Shown here piece by piece: positions 1 to 10,483 of a stretch of DNA of 29,618 bases (its first letter is position 1; every line of letters starts with the position of its first letter). The notes below the pieces were generated by a model that was not told the DNA's origin, did not search any database, and worked only from the letters and a program-made list of their open reading frames with translations. This DNA comes from Rhizaria sp. SCN 62-66 (Eukaryota > Rhizaria, unplaced), in assembly GCA_001724265.1 (NCBI GenBank), contig MEDY01000378.1, positions 1 to 29,618 of the forward strand, given 5' to 3'. The translations under genes were made by a program, and so were the position numbers.

Positions 1-90
1 CCGTTTTTCTACATTAACATGAACAAGACTGTGGAAACTGTCGAGAGCAAGAACATGAGCAAGACTGTGAAGCCTGTTTAGAGGACGTAA
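1..90 (+). other. possible 3' end of a truncated coding region with a 12-codon tandem repeat
   Basis: Frame 1 is open from the window edge. It contains two copies of a 36-nt unit starting at 16 and 52, both translating to NM(N/S)KTV, so the repeat keeps the frame. This looks like the tail of a plus-strand gene cut by the window edge. The frame meets TAG at 79-81 and TAA at 88-90. If UAG is a sense codon here the protein ends at the TAA, otherwise at the TAG. The same frame is open again from 91 to 342 and contains an ATG at 150. That stretch could be a downstream exon, a decayed continuation or chance. I do not recognise the protein. Confidence 0.3.
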
Positions 91-364
91 TTGCAGTTGC
101 TGAAGTTAGTCCTTAAACTTGTTGAAGACGTGATCCGGGACCTCACGGAAATGACCAGGAATCACTCTCTTGCTCGTTACTACTCGCACATGCGCAATCA
201 AGTCAAGGTCATCGGGCTGAGGGGTGAGATTACGTATCCCTCGGAGGATGTTTATTATGCACTCGATAAAATGAATGTAGCTAACAAGGCTATTAAGGGG
301 AATAATAACAACAATTCATGTAGTACAGTATATATAAAATAGTTTCATTATTAATTACAACCGT

Positions 365-370
365 TTTATT
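365..370 (-). terminator. candidate poly(A) signal for the RBBP5 homologue
   Basis: AATAAA on the minus strand lies about 145 nt past the TAA stop at 515, in AT-rich DNA. Position and motif fit a cleavage/polyadenylation signal. The assignment rests on the hexamer alone. Confidence 0.4.
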
Positions 371-514
371 GAGATCGACATTTTTAAATCTGAAAATACA
401 AAAATCAACCATTTCATGTATCTCTTAATTTTCGACCATAATCAGTACAATCGACTGTACATTTGTTTTGTACCTGTGTACTCACATACGTACACATCAT
501 TACACGTGAGCCTC

Positions 515-3500
515 TTAGAACCTGCGCTTCTTGGCAGCATGTCCGTCGATCTCAAGCGTGACTACAGCATTAGCGCCCGCAGCACCAGCGTTGCCGGCGC
601 CCGCAGTCGGCACGCCTCCACCGAAGGCACGGCCGAACGTACTGAAGCCAGCAGCGCCAGCAGCAGGCGCGGCGGCAGCGGCAAGAGCCGCGTTGCTGGC
701 GCCCAGGCGCGCAGCCTCAGCGCTGACAACGGCGGCGATCAGCGCCGCGGTTGTGCCCGCCCCCGTCTGCGGGGGCACCACCTCGACCGTCACGGACGCC
801 AGACTGTCCACATCGCCCTTGCCGGCCGCCGGAGCGGTGCTCGCGAGCGGGTTGGCGTTGGTGTCGGCGAGCATGTCGTAGGTGCCCGTGAGGCCCAGCA
901 GTGCCATGACCGCGCCCTTGCCGCCCAGGTCGCCGCGGCCCGGCTGCCGCTGGCCGGCCACGGCAGCGGCAGCGGCGGCGGCGGTGGCGCCCGGCGCGGG
1001 CAGCAGCGGCAGGTTGTAGCGGCCGCGCGTGACCGCCCAGGCCGGGCCGGCCGCGAGGTGGCCCAGCTCGCCCGCGCCGGCGCCCAGGACGCCCGTGCCG
1101 AACACGTTCACGCTCGCGGTCACCGCCTCCGCCCCGGCGCCCGCGTCGGCGACGCCAACAGGGTTGACGGTGTGCGAGACAGGCACACTCGCGCCCGCCT
1201 CGGCCGCGGCCGCAGCAGTGACGATGCCGGCCGCGAGCCTGCCCGCGCCCGTCGCGGCCGCCGCGCCCGTGACGGGCCCCGCGCCCGTGCCCGCGCGGTC
1301 CAGCAGCCCGCCGTCGCGCAGCGCGCCCACTGTCATCGCCGGATTCGCGCCCCCCGCGCCGGCGCTACTAGACGCGCTGGCGTTGTGGTGGGCGAGGGTG
1401 TGCGCCAGCGCGAGATCGTTGGCGTCGGCGGTGACGGCGTGCGAGAGCAGCACGCCGCCCTCGACGAGCCCCGGGCCCGGCGTGACGGCGAACTCGAGCG
1501 AGCCCAGCCCGCCCGCCGCCGCCGCGGGCTCAGAGTCGGGCCGGTAGCCGGACCGCAGCCAGGCCGACAGCGCGGGAGCGCCGTTGGCCGCCGCAGCCAC
1601 GGCGGCGGCCGCGGCGGCACCGGCGGCAGTCGCGGCGGCCGCCTTGCTGGTGGGGCCGCTACCGACCGTGGCCGCTGCAGCCGCCGCCGAGGCCGCCGCA
1701 GCGGCGGAAGCAGCGGCCGTAGCGGGGTCGGCGAGCGCAGTCGCAAGCGCGCGCGAGAGCGGCGGCGCGCGCGCGAGGAGGTCCGCGATGGCGCCGCGCG
1801 AGGGCGCGGGCTGCGGGTGGCCCGCGGCGGCGAGCGCGTGCGCGTGCATCAACACCACGGCTGGGTCGACCTCGACCGCCACGGGCAGCGGCACGAAGTC
1901 GTCGCTGTCGCTGTCGTCCTCGTCCACGTCATCGTTGCTGTGGCTCTTGTCGGCGGCAGTGCCGCGGTGCTTGAGAGCGGTGCTGCTCTTCTTCCACACG
2001 GGCAGCAGCGGGGCGGCCGCGGCGGCTGCGGCAGCGGCGGCGGCGTTGATAAGGCTGTGGCTGTCGTCGTCCTCGTAGCCCGCGCGAGAGGGCTTGAGAC
2101 CGCCGTTGCCCATGTGGCTCGCGCCGCTGTGCGAAGAGTGGCACTTGCACGAAGACCGCTTGGCGTCACGCGCCAGCTCGCTCTTGAGCTCTTGCTTCAC
2201 TTCCACGACGCCGTAGCCCCCGGCGCCGCCGCGATACAGCAGCGCGCCCTCGCCGTTGCTGGCGATGGACTCTTCGCTCTTGACCTTGCTGGGCGCCGGC
2301 GCGCGGCCCGCGGCGAGCACGCTGGTGGCGGTGACCGAAGTCAGCACCAGCGTCTGCGCGCAGGGTCCCGGCGCCGTGGACAGCGCGCTCGTGATGGCCT
2401 TCTCGGCGCGCGCCGCGGCCGCCGCAGCCGCCGCGGCCGCGGAGGCCGAGCCGCCGCCGAGGGGCGAGCCCAGCGCCGAGTGGTGGCCCGAGAGCAGCCC
2501 GTTGCTGTGGGCGCCAATCACGCTACCCGAGGGCAGCGGCGCGGCCTCAACGAGGTCGTACTCGTCCTCGCGCTCCACGTACGCCACGTTGTCGGTGAGC
2601 TCGAGGAAGTCGGGCGCGAAGGCGGACCACTTCTCCTTGGCGGGACGCGTCCACAGCAGCAGCAGCCCCGTTGCGGTGACCGAGGCGACGACGGGGCGCA
2701 GCGGGTGGCACGCCAGGTCCCACGCGCCCAGCGACGGGCCCGGTAGCGCGGGCGGCACCGCGAGCCGCGAGTACGGCGCGGGGAACGGGTATGCGTGCGC
2801 GGCCGAGACGGCGGCGGCGTGCTCGGCCGCGGCGCGGGCCGCGGCGCGGGCGGCCAGCGCGCGTGGGGACGGCGGCGGCGAGAGGGTTGCAGCAATGGCG
2901 GCGCTGGCGTCGGAGTCGGTGCTCACAGTGCTGGCAATGCTGTCGGAGCTGGGCAGAACACTTGCATTGGCACTGGCACTGCTGCTGTTGTTGGACTCAT
3001 CGCACATGGCGGCAGCGGGTTCCTGCTTGATGATGTCAGAGGCGATCTCTGTCGCAGCAGCAACAGCAGTGGCGGCGTCCGCCTCAGCAGCGACAGTAGC
3101 GAGAGCATCCGCAGAGCGAGGAGCTTCGCTCGCGCTGACGTTACTGCTAGGCTCGGTCTTCGGCTCGACAGAAGCGGGGCCGTTGTCACTGCCAGCCGGT
3201 TTGCTTTCACAGCTGCTGCTAGCTGTGTCAGACTCAGCCTTCACGTCGCCGACTGGCACAGTCGCAGCCGGAGTCGCGCTTAGAGTGTCGGTGACGTCAC
3301 TGTCAGTCATCGCCACTGCAGTGGACGGCACAGCGGCATCCACATCAGCTGCAGGAGCACTGTCGTCAGGAGCAGCAGCAGCAGCAGCGGCATTGGCAGC
3401 AGGAGCAGCATCTGCGTCAGCAATAGGAGCGGTAGCGTCGGCTACTAGAGCAGCAGCATCAGCATCAACTTCAGGAGCAGGAGCAACCGCAGCAGGAGCA

Positions 3501-6500
3501 GCAGGAGCAGCGTCGACAGCAGAGTTAAGAGCAGATGCAGATGCACTGCTCGAACTGTCGTCGCTCATAGCCTTGCTCTCACCCTCGGTACTCACAGCCT
3601 CAACATTAGCCTCGGCTTCAGCCTCAGTATCAACTTCGGCCTCAGCCTTAGCCTCGTCCTCCGCCTCAGACTCAGCCTTGGCGGCCGCCTTGTCCTTGGC
3701 AGGAGTACCGCTCTTGGTACTGGACTTCGCAGCTCCAGACTTCGCATCGTCCTTGGCCTCGCTCGCATTCGCACTGCCGCTCTCGGCCGCATCGCCGGCA
3801 GCGTCAGCGTCAGCAGCGGAGTCGACGGACGAGGCCACAGAGGCTGACGCGGAGGTGATATGGGACGTGGCGGGGGCATCGCTGTCTGAGACATCAGCAT
3901 CAGCCTTAGCCTTCGAGCCGGTCTCGGCTTTCGCCCTGGACTTCGCCCCAGCCTTGCCTGCAGGGTCGGCGCTCTCAGTCGCCGACGCCTCAGACTCCGA
4001 CTCGCCCTCCTCCTTCTTACTTTCCTTCACTCTCCTCTTGTCTGCAGTAGCGGTAGCAGCGGCGGCGGCACCGGCGACAGAGACGTCGTACACCCTGCCC
4101 GTGATGGCCGTGACGGCGCCGAGCAGTTCCTTGGCGGCCTCGGTGACCGTCGCGGCCAACCCCATAAGCGTCCTGTTGCGCTCTGACGGGTCCACGGGCG
4201 GGGCGGTCGCGGCGCTGGTGGCGGCGGTGCGCCGCAGCGCGTCGGCCAGCGGCTCCGCGGCCTCGCGCACGACGGCCATGACCCTGACGCGGCTCTCGGG
4301 GGTCCTGGTCGACGCGAGCGACCGTAGCGCGGTGGCCACGGGGCCGGCCAGCTCGGCGGGCGCGCCGATCGCGCGCAGCAGCGAGCGCTCCAGCGAGCCG
4401 GGCTTGTTGCCCTTCTCCACGGCCGCCGCCGCCGCCGCGGTCCGCACGCGGGCCGCCGCGGCCGCGCCAGCCACGGCCGCGGCTTCGGCGCGAGTCCGCG
4501 TGTACTGCACAGGACAGTCGGCCGCGGCCTTGGCGTCAGCGTCCGAGTCGGCGGCCGAGGCGGAGCCGTCCTCGTCGTCGGCGCTCGCTGCAGTCGCCGC
4601 CGCCTTACCGCCGTTGGATTTGGCGGGGCTCGCCTTGGCGCTCGCAGTCGGCTTGTGCGCGGTCTTGACGGGACTGGCCTTGGCGCTCGCAGACGCCTTG
4701 CCCGCAGGGCGCACCGGGCTCTTGTCAGCGCTCTTCGCAGAGCTCTTGTTGTGACTCTGCGTCTTGCTGTTGGCATTGTCGTCTTCGGTGTTATCGTCGT
4801 CGTCGCTGGATTGCGCGTCATCGCTGTCGCTGTCCTTGCTGGCCGCGGCCGCAGTTTTCTTGCTGCTCTTCTTCTTCTTGGCGTCGCTCTTGGCGCTCTT
4901 GTTACTCAGCTCGCGCGCGCTGGGCGTCTTAGCCCGGATTTCGCTGTAGTTGATCCCCGCGCCTCCCGCCGACTCGCGCCTGCGGCCGCGACGCTGTTCA
5001 GCAAGCTTGCCGTCAGCGTCATCGCCGTCGTCGCCATAGTCGTCCTCGTCGTCGTCTCCGTCGCTGCCGCTATAATCTTCATTGTCGTCGGTCATAGCGA
5101 CCGTGGGCTTGAGCGCGGACTGTTCCTCAAGCTTGATTTTATCAGCGGTAGCAGTATCGATGACGGGGATGCGGCGCTTGCGCATGATGCCCTTGTACTC
5201 GTTCACAGCGCTGGCACTCTCGCCGTCGTCGGTAACAGCCACACTGGCATTGGCACTCGCAGAGGCACTGCTGTCGGCGTTGCCACTAGCGCTGCGGTCG
5301 TTATCGTCCATGCTGTGAGCAGCATTGCTAGCAACACTGACGTCATCCACAGCACTCGCGCTCGCACTCCAACTCGCACTCGCGCTCGCGTTGGAGTCAG
5401 CGGAAGCGTGGTCGCCGCTCGCGTTGCCGTCAGCGGCAGCGTGGTCGCCGCCCGCGTTGGCGCTGTTGACGAGGCTGACGGATGTGGTCTCCGTGTCGAC
5501 GACGGCGGTGGCGCGGCGCTCCCCGACGCCCAGACTGAGCATCAGCAGGTCGTGGCGCGCCGTGTCGGCCGCGACCGTGACGGCCGTGTCGCCCGTGCAC
5601 GTGAAGGCCACTGTCTTCCACGTCACGCGCTCGATGATGTCGGAGAAAGACGACAGAGGCTGCGCCCACCGCAGCGGCGGCAGCGCGCGTACGCCCGGGA
5701 CCTTGCGCGCGCGGGGCGCCACGGCCTGTGCAGGCGTCAGCAGCGGCACAGCGGCAGCGGGGGCGGCAACAGGAGCGTTGGCAGCATCGGCTGCGCTCGA
5801 GCTCGCACTCGCACTCGAACTTGAGCTTGCGTACAAGTTGTAGCTGTTGTCACCATTGCCGTCGGCAGTAGCGGGGACCGCGACGGTGGAGCTGGTGAGC
5901 GTGTTGCCGTGGCAGTCTGCCTCGCTCTCGGTCACCGTCGCGGTCGTCTTGACCGAGGAGAGGACGAAGAACCGGATCGTGCGGTCGCTCGAGTTGACCG
6001 CCAGCGTGTAGCTCGGCCCTGGCTTGCGCACAGTCACACGCGTCCGCGTCCGCGACACCGGTACCGCAGCAGCGGCCGCGGCAGCAGCGTCAGTGTCGAG
6101 GGCCAGGTCGCCGCTGTCGGCGTCGTCGCGGGGAAAGCTGAGGGGGTACTGGGACTGCCAGAGCGCAAGCGCGGCGGCCCGGCTGAGGCCCGCGCAGGCG
6201 CCGGTGCACTCGCACTCACACTTGGTCTCGATGGTGCTGGCGCTGGCACTGGAGGCGCTAGAGCCGCTCTGGCTGCTGTCTTGCGCGCAGGTGCAGGGGC
6301 AGGAGCAGTAGCAGGCGCAGGCGCAGGCGCAGGCGAGGCACGTGGTGTGGCAGTCGCAACCGTGGCCGCAGTCGTAGAACGCGCCGACGCCGTCAGTGCC
6401 GTCGCTGGGATGGCGACTGCTCGCCGCCGCAGCAGCCACAGGGCCGGTGCGGAGGCCGGGGCCGAAGGTCGCGCTGGAGCCAGCGCTGGAGCCCTTCGCC

Positions 6501-7284
6501 GCCGCAGGAGCGAGAGCGAGAGCCGAGGTCGGGACCGCGGCAGGGCCAGCGGCAGAGGCAGCGGCGGGCGCAGCGGCGGCGGCGGCGGGGACCGGGACGC
6601 CGGGGGGCAGCGCGTATGGCGCCGGCGCGCGCTGCTTGAGCGTGAGAGTGTGGATGGTGGTGACCGTAGGCAGCGACACCACCAGCGTGAGCACCAGCCC
6701 CAGCTGTGACAGCGGCAGCCGCAGCGGCAGCGGCTGGGGCTGCCGCTACGACGGCGGCGGTAGTAGATGTGAGCTACTCGAGCTGCCGCCGTCGCAGTCG
6801 CCATCCCTCATCTCGCCCCGCCAGGATTGACTCTGCCGCTGGCGCGCGGTGGGCGCGGTGAGCGCAGTGAGGGAGAAGACGAGGACGCGGCCGCGCGAGG
6901 TGCCGGCGACGAGCGCGTCGCCGTGGGGCGTCCACGCGGCCGCCGTCGCGCGCTCCGCCGCCGCCGCCACGCTCGAGCTCGTCGTAGCGTGCGGCGCCGG
7001 CGCCACCAGGAACGGCAGAGGTGCAGGTGCAGGCGCAGGCTGCGGCAGAGACTGGGGCAGGGCCGGCTCGAACTGCGACTGCGACTTGACAGCGGAACTA
7101 CTGCTGCCGCTGCCGATGCCGTCGCCGCTGCTGTCGTTGCCGTCCTGGCTGTCAGAGTCCTGCAGCTGAACCTGCTGTAACAGCCGCTGCTGCTGCTGCT
7201 GCTGCTCTTGCAGCTGCTGCGCGACAAGCGCGGCCGGCGGCTCGTACCACTGCCGCAGCCCCAGCGCGCCACTCAGCAGCAGCA

Positions 7285-7315
<31 letters not shown>

Positions 7316-8281
7316 AGACTGCTGCTGAGACTGCTGCTGCTGCTGTTGCTCCACACTGCGCTGCCGCAGCGTCGCGCCAATCACGGTGCCCGCGGACGGC
7401 GGCTGCAGCCAGAGCCGGCCCGGCAGCGTCTCCGGCGCTGACACGGCCGCCACGGCCAACGCGGCAGCAGCAGCAGCAGCAGCATCGTCAGCCGCGCACG
7501 AGCTCGAGCTCGAGCTGGAGCTGGAGCCTGAGGGCACAGTGGCGGCGGCGGCAGCGGCGGCAATGGCCGCGTCGGCCGCCGCCTCCCCCGGTTTGCCGCC
7601 GCCGGAGCTGCCGGCCGCGCTGCCGCTGCCGCCGCTGCTGTTGAGGTTCATGGCGGCGATGCGGCGCTTGGCGGCGCGGGCCGCAGTCTGCGCGGCGAAG
7701 GGGTCGATCCGCGCGGCCGTGCCCGAGGGGTCGGCGTCCAGGTCCACAACGAGCGCGCCGAGCCCCAGCGCGGCGGCGCCGGCCGCGGCGGCGCTCGCGG
7801 AGGCGGGGCCGGCGAGCGGGCAGAGCACGGCGAGGTGCGGCAGCGTCGGGTGCAGCTGCGACCAGCGCAGCGGGAAAGGAACCGACACCACGCGGTCCGC
7901 CGCGCCGCACGACACCACCGCGCCACACGACAGCGTTGCAGTGCGCGCGCCACCCGCCGCGTCTGCGTCGGCGTGCGAGCATGAAACAGGGCGCGGCGCG
8001 AGGTCGAAGCGGGCGGCGGTGCCGTCGCTGGAGGAGGCGAAGACGTAGCGACCGTCGCGCGTGCTCGAGACAGAGATGACGGGGCCCGTAAGCCCGCGCA
8101 GGCGCGCCGCAATGGTGTGCGCCGCGGTGTCCCACAGCACAACGTCGCCCGAGGCCGTGCCGACGAGCAACACAGAGCCCTTGCGCGTGAAGGCGCAACA
8201 GGTCGCGACGCCGACGTCGACCGTGGACTCGAGCACCGAGGGGAAGTCGGCCTCGAACGGGTCCGACAGCGCGAGGTCCAT
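515..8281 (-). CDS. RBBP5: giant RBBP5/Swd1-like COMPASS subunit with an in-frame UAG
   Basis: WD40 subunit of the COMPASS/MLL histone H3K4 methyltransferase complex, acting in the nucleus. ATG at 8281 begins MDLALSDPFEADFP, matching the family N-terminus, and the stop is TAA at 517-515. Recognisable blades are near residues 30-100 (LLVGTASGDVVLWD), 446-470 (GDALVAGTSRGRVLVF), 757-775 (LAVNSSDRTIRFFVL), 881-920 (RVTWKTVAFTCTGDTAV) and 1845-1885 (LACHPLRPVVASV). Then come WSAFAPDFLELTDN and the acidic hinge YVEREDEYDL, the Ash2L-contact region of the family. A distal SDSDDFVPLPVAVEVD resembles the human LYLPIAPEVED segment. The length is about 2588 codons against about 540 in animals, because Ala/Ser/Gln-rich insertions sit between blades; the largest is about 930 residues. 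Codon 512 (6748-6746) is TAG, with the same frame open on both sides and no plausible intron. It reads as intact if UAG is sense. A pseudogene or sequence error is the alternative. Confidence 0.88.
6195..6370 (-). other. cysteine-cluster insertion inside the RBBP5 homologue
   Basis: Between the third and fourth recognisable WD blades, residues about 638-695 carry 16 cysteines, many as alternating Cys-X. Part is encoded by a hexanucleotide repeat (GCAGGC on plus, 6310-6345), read as alternating Ala and Cys. The start (CGHGCDCHTTC) is not simple repeat. The spacing resembles metallothionein-like clusters, but I know of no such domain in this family and infer no function. Confidence 0.6.
7183..7350 (-). 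repeat. CAG/CTG triplet tracts encoding poly-Gln in the RBBP5 homologue
   Basis: Two trinucleotide tracts, about 7186-7206 and 7274-7350, read on the minus strand as Gln runs broken by Ser. At 7274-7314 a (CAG)n block is followed by (CTG)n on the plus strand, so it can fold on itself. It reads as Gln then Leu runs. The tract lies in the insertion before the third recognisable blade and is a likely site of length polymorphism. Confidence 0.85.
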
Positions 8282-8938
8282 CGCGCGGGCGGAGCAGCGC
8301 TCGCGAAGCGCGGGGCGCGGGGACGCGGTGTGTAAGGCCCGGGTTGGGCGGGAGCGGTGGCGGGAGCGCGGGAAAAAAGAGGGCGAGGAAGGGGAAAAGT
8401 GCGAGAGCTGGGAAAGGAAAGAAAATGGAATGGAACAGTTAGAATTGAAAATCTTCGCATAATTGTAAATGTTCTTCCATGAAAAGGTAGTTATATCCCT
8501 ATTAACGGAGGTCTCACAGAGAACATAACACTTTCGCAGGAGGGCCCCGTTTGGCGCTCTCCAGTGCATTGGCGCTGACTGGCAGCCTCGGTCAACTCGG
8601 TCGATCGGTCTGGTCGACCGAGCTTGGTTGGTCGAGCAAAGTCAAGCCGCCAAGTTGGTGATTGTGGTGGAAACAATTGAACTCTCTGGAAGGACCATTT
8701 CGACCGTCTATGCGTTTCTGCGCATCACAATCGCTATTTTCTTGTTGCGATCTTTCTATGCATATTTTCTCTGGCGCTGTACAAAACCGTCTTGGCACTG
8801 AGATCGCCCCTGATTTGGAGCTGAGTCGCGTCTGAATGAGACGTTGAGTGACCCCACCTGTTATCGGCCTGAATTCTTCCCGTATACTCACTGATTTCTA
8901 TCTGCCTTTTTACTGCACTGTACCCACGCTTGCAAAAG
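8282..8938. promoter_or_regulatory. divergent intergenic region between RBBP5 and PSMA5
   Basis: These 657 nt separate the two start codons and must hold both promoters and 5' UTRs. The RBBP5 side is purine-rich on plus (8340-8450). At 8590-8640 TCGGTC-like units recur, including an inverted repeat at 8596-8622 with a 9-bp perfect stem (CTCGGTCGA) and a 9-nt loop. No clear TATA box is seen next to either gene. The minus-strand frame stays open upstream of 8281, but that stretch resembles UTR and the family start matches the ATG at 8281. Confidence 0.5.
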
Positions 8939-10035
8939 ATGTTCCCCACGTCGAACGACTACGACCGCGGCATCAACACCTTCTCTCCTGAGGGTCGTTT
9001 GTTCCAGGTCGAGTATGCCATCGAGGCTGTCAAGGTTCGTCCCATCTCCCGTCTCACCGCCTTCGTCTGAACCTGCCTACGTCTCACATCCTGTGCTCGC
9101 CCCTGCAGTGCCTTATCCCACACGCACACGTCTGTAGGCGCTGCCCTGCTTGATCCCTGCACTCGCACTGACCTCATGATGCCCTTCGTAAATCTCACAA
9201 TGACAATCTTCCTTCTCTTTGCTTTCCTGTCTTTTTCTTGGTTCTCCTTCCCCCCTTAGCTCGGCTCTACTGCCGTGGGCGTGCAAGTTGCCGAGGGCGT
9301 TGTGCTGGCCGTTGAAAAGCGCTCGACGTCGAAGCTGCTGGTCTCGTCCTCGCTGCGCAAGATCGAGAAGCTGGACAACCACATTTACTGCGCCATGTCT
9401 GGCGTCGTCCCCGACGCGCGCACGCTTATCGAGCACGCGCGCGTCGAGACGCAGACGCACTGGTTCAACTTCGACGAGCCGATCAAGGTGTCCCGCGCGG
9501 TGTCGGCGATGTGCGACATGGCGTCTGGCTTCGGCGAGGGCAACATGGCGCGTCCCTTCGGCGTCGCGCTGCTCGTCGGCGGCGTCGACGAGGACGGGCC
9601 CGCACTCTACCACCTCGACCCCTCCGGCACAAAGACCAGGTACGTGTGCACATAGCGCGACGACCGAACAAGATCATGTTCTTGCTTTCACTCTTACGAT
9701 GTTGATTTATGTTACGCAATCTGTCCCCATGACTCAATCACTCACACATACTGCTTTCTCTCTCTCTCCTCTTTTGTTTTGCACAACACACTCTCCCTCT
9801 GGTATCTCTTCTTCTGTCTCTCTTGTTTGCTCTGCACCACAGGTTCACCGCCAAGGTGATCGGTGCCGGCGCCGAGGCGGCCCAGGCGACGCTCAAGGAG
9901 CAGTACAACAAGAGCATGTCGCTCGAGGATGCCAAGAAGCTCGCGCTCGACATCCTCAAGCAGGTCATGGAGGAGAAGATCACCGAGCACAACGTCGAGG
10001 TTGCGCTCATCCCTCTCGCCGTTGCCGCAGTCTAA
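8939..10035 (+). CDS. PSMA5: proteasome subunit alpha type-5
   Basis: Alpha5 (yeast Pup2) subunit of the 20S proteasome outer ring; alpha subunits are structural and gate the core. Exons: 8939-9034, 9260-9639, 9843-10035, giving 222 residues and a TAA stop. The N-terminus ([20 protein letters not shown], then [17 protein letters not shown]) is the alpha-subunit signature. [42 protein letters not shown] and [11 protein letters not shown] all match alpha5. Introns start GTTCGT and GTACGT and end in TTAG and ACAG after pyrimidine-rich tracts. The frame is kept across both joins (Lys-Leu; the Arg codon is split AG/G). The protein is shorter than the usual 237-241 residues: the loop before RPFG is trimmed and the final helix is replaced by [10 protein letters not shown]. 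Expression is probably from the shared divergent region with RBBP5. Confidence 0.96.
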
Positions 10036-10483
10036 GTCGCAACGCAAACCAGATCAAAAACGTCTTGAAAACAACCTCTAAGTAAATTGCCCGAAAGCGG
10101 GAACGTCTAACTGCGTACGGCTGAATGAATGCTTTAGTTTTGCGCTCGGACGGGGGTGAAAATAATGTTTAAGTGTGATTGGTGTTGATGACAACAAGGA
10201 GAAAAACCAAAAGTAAGAAACTTGTGTTTATATTCTGAAGCTTGGCCCTCGCATTGCTGAAATGCATAACTTAAACAATGAATATTACGTAGTATTAGTA
10301 TCATAACAAAGTCACTATAGCAACAAAAGAAACAAAAATACCAATAATAAGATAAAAACAACAAATAATAAACAATTTTCTTTGAAACCGACGCATCAAA
10401 TCCCTTGACATGACTGACAATCTTTCATCTCACTGCTCACACTTGACCAACACTCTGCTCGTAGAACAGTCGCCCTTCGCGCT
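10036..10483. other. convergent intergenic region, PSMA5 and TMX2-like 3' ends
   Basis: These 448 AT-rich nt lie between two converging genes. A plus-strand AATAAA at 10367-10372 is a possible PSMA5 poly(A) signal, though 330 nt past the stop. No coding signal was found on either strand. Confidence 0.5.

Noticed and set aside
416-2746. 776-codon plus-strand open frame opposite RBBP5
   Set aside because: Arg/Gly/Ala-rich shadow of the GC-rich minus-strand gene; no conserved motif, while the minus frame carries the RBBP5 hinge and tail.
2256-4754. 832-codon plus-strand open frame
   Set aside because: Antisense of the low-complexity RBBP5 insertion; Ala/Ser/Leu composition follows from the complementary codons.
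4655-5824. 389-codon plus-strand open frame with hydrophobic runs
   Set aside because: Hydrophobic stretches are the complement of Asp/Ser-rich codons on the minus strand; not a membrane protein.
7240-7250. GTACGAG donor-like site on the minus strand inside RBBP5
   Set aside because: Splicing from here past the TAG would remove the conserved blade GTSRGRVLVF.
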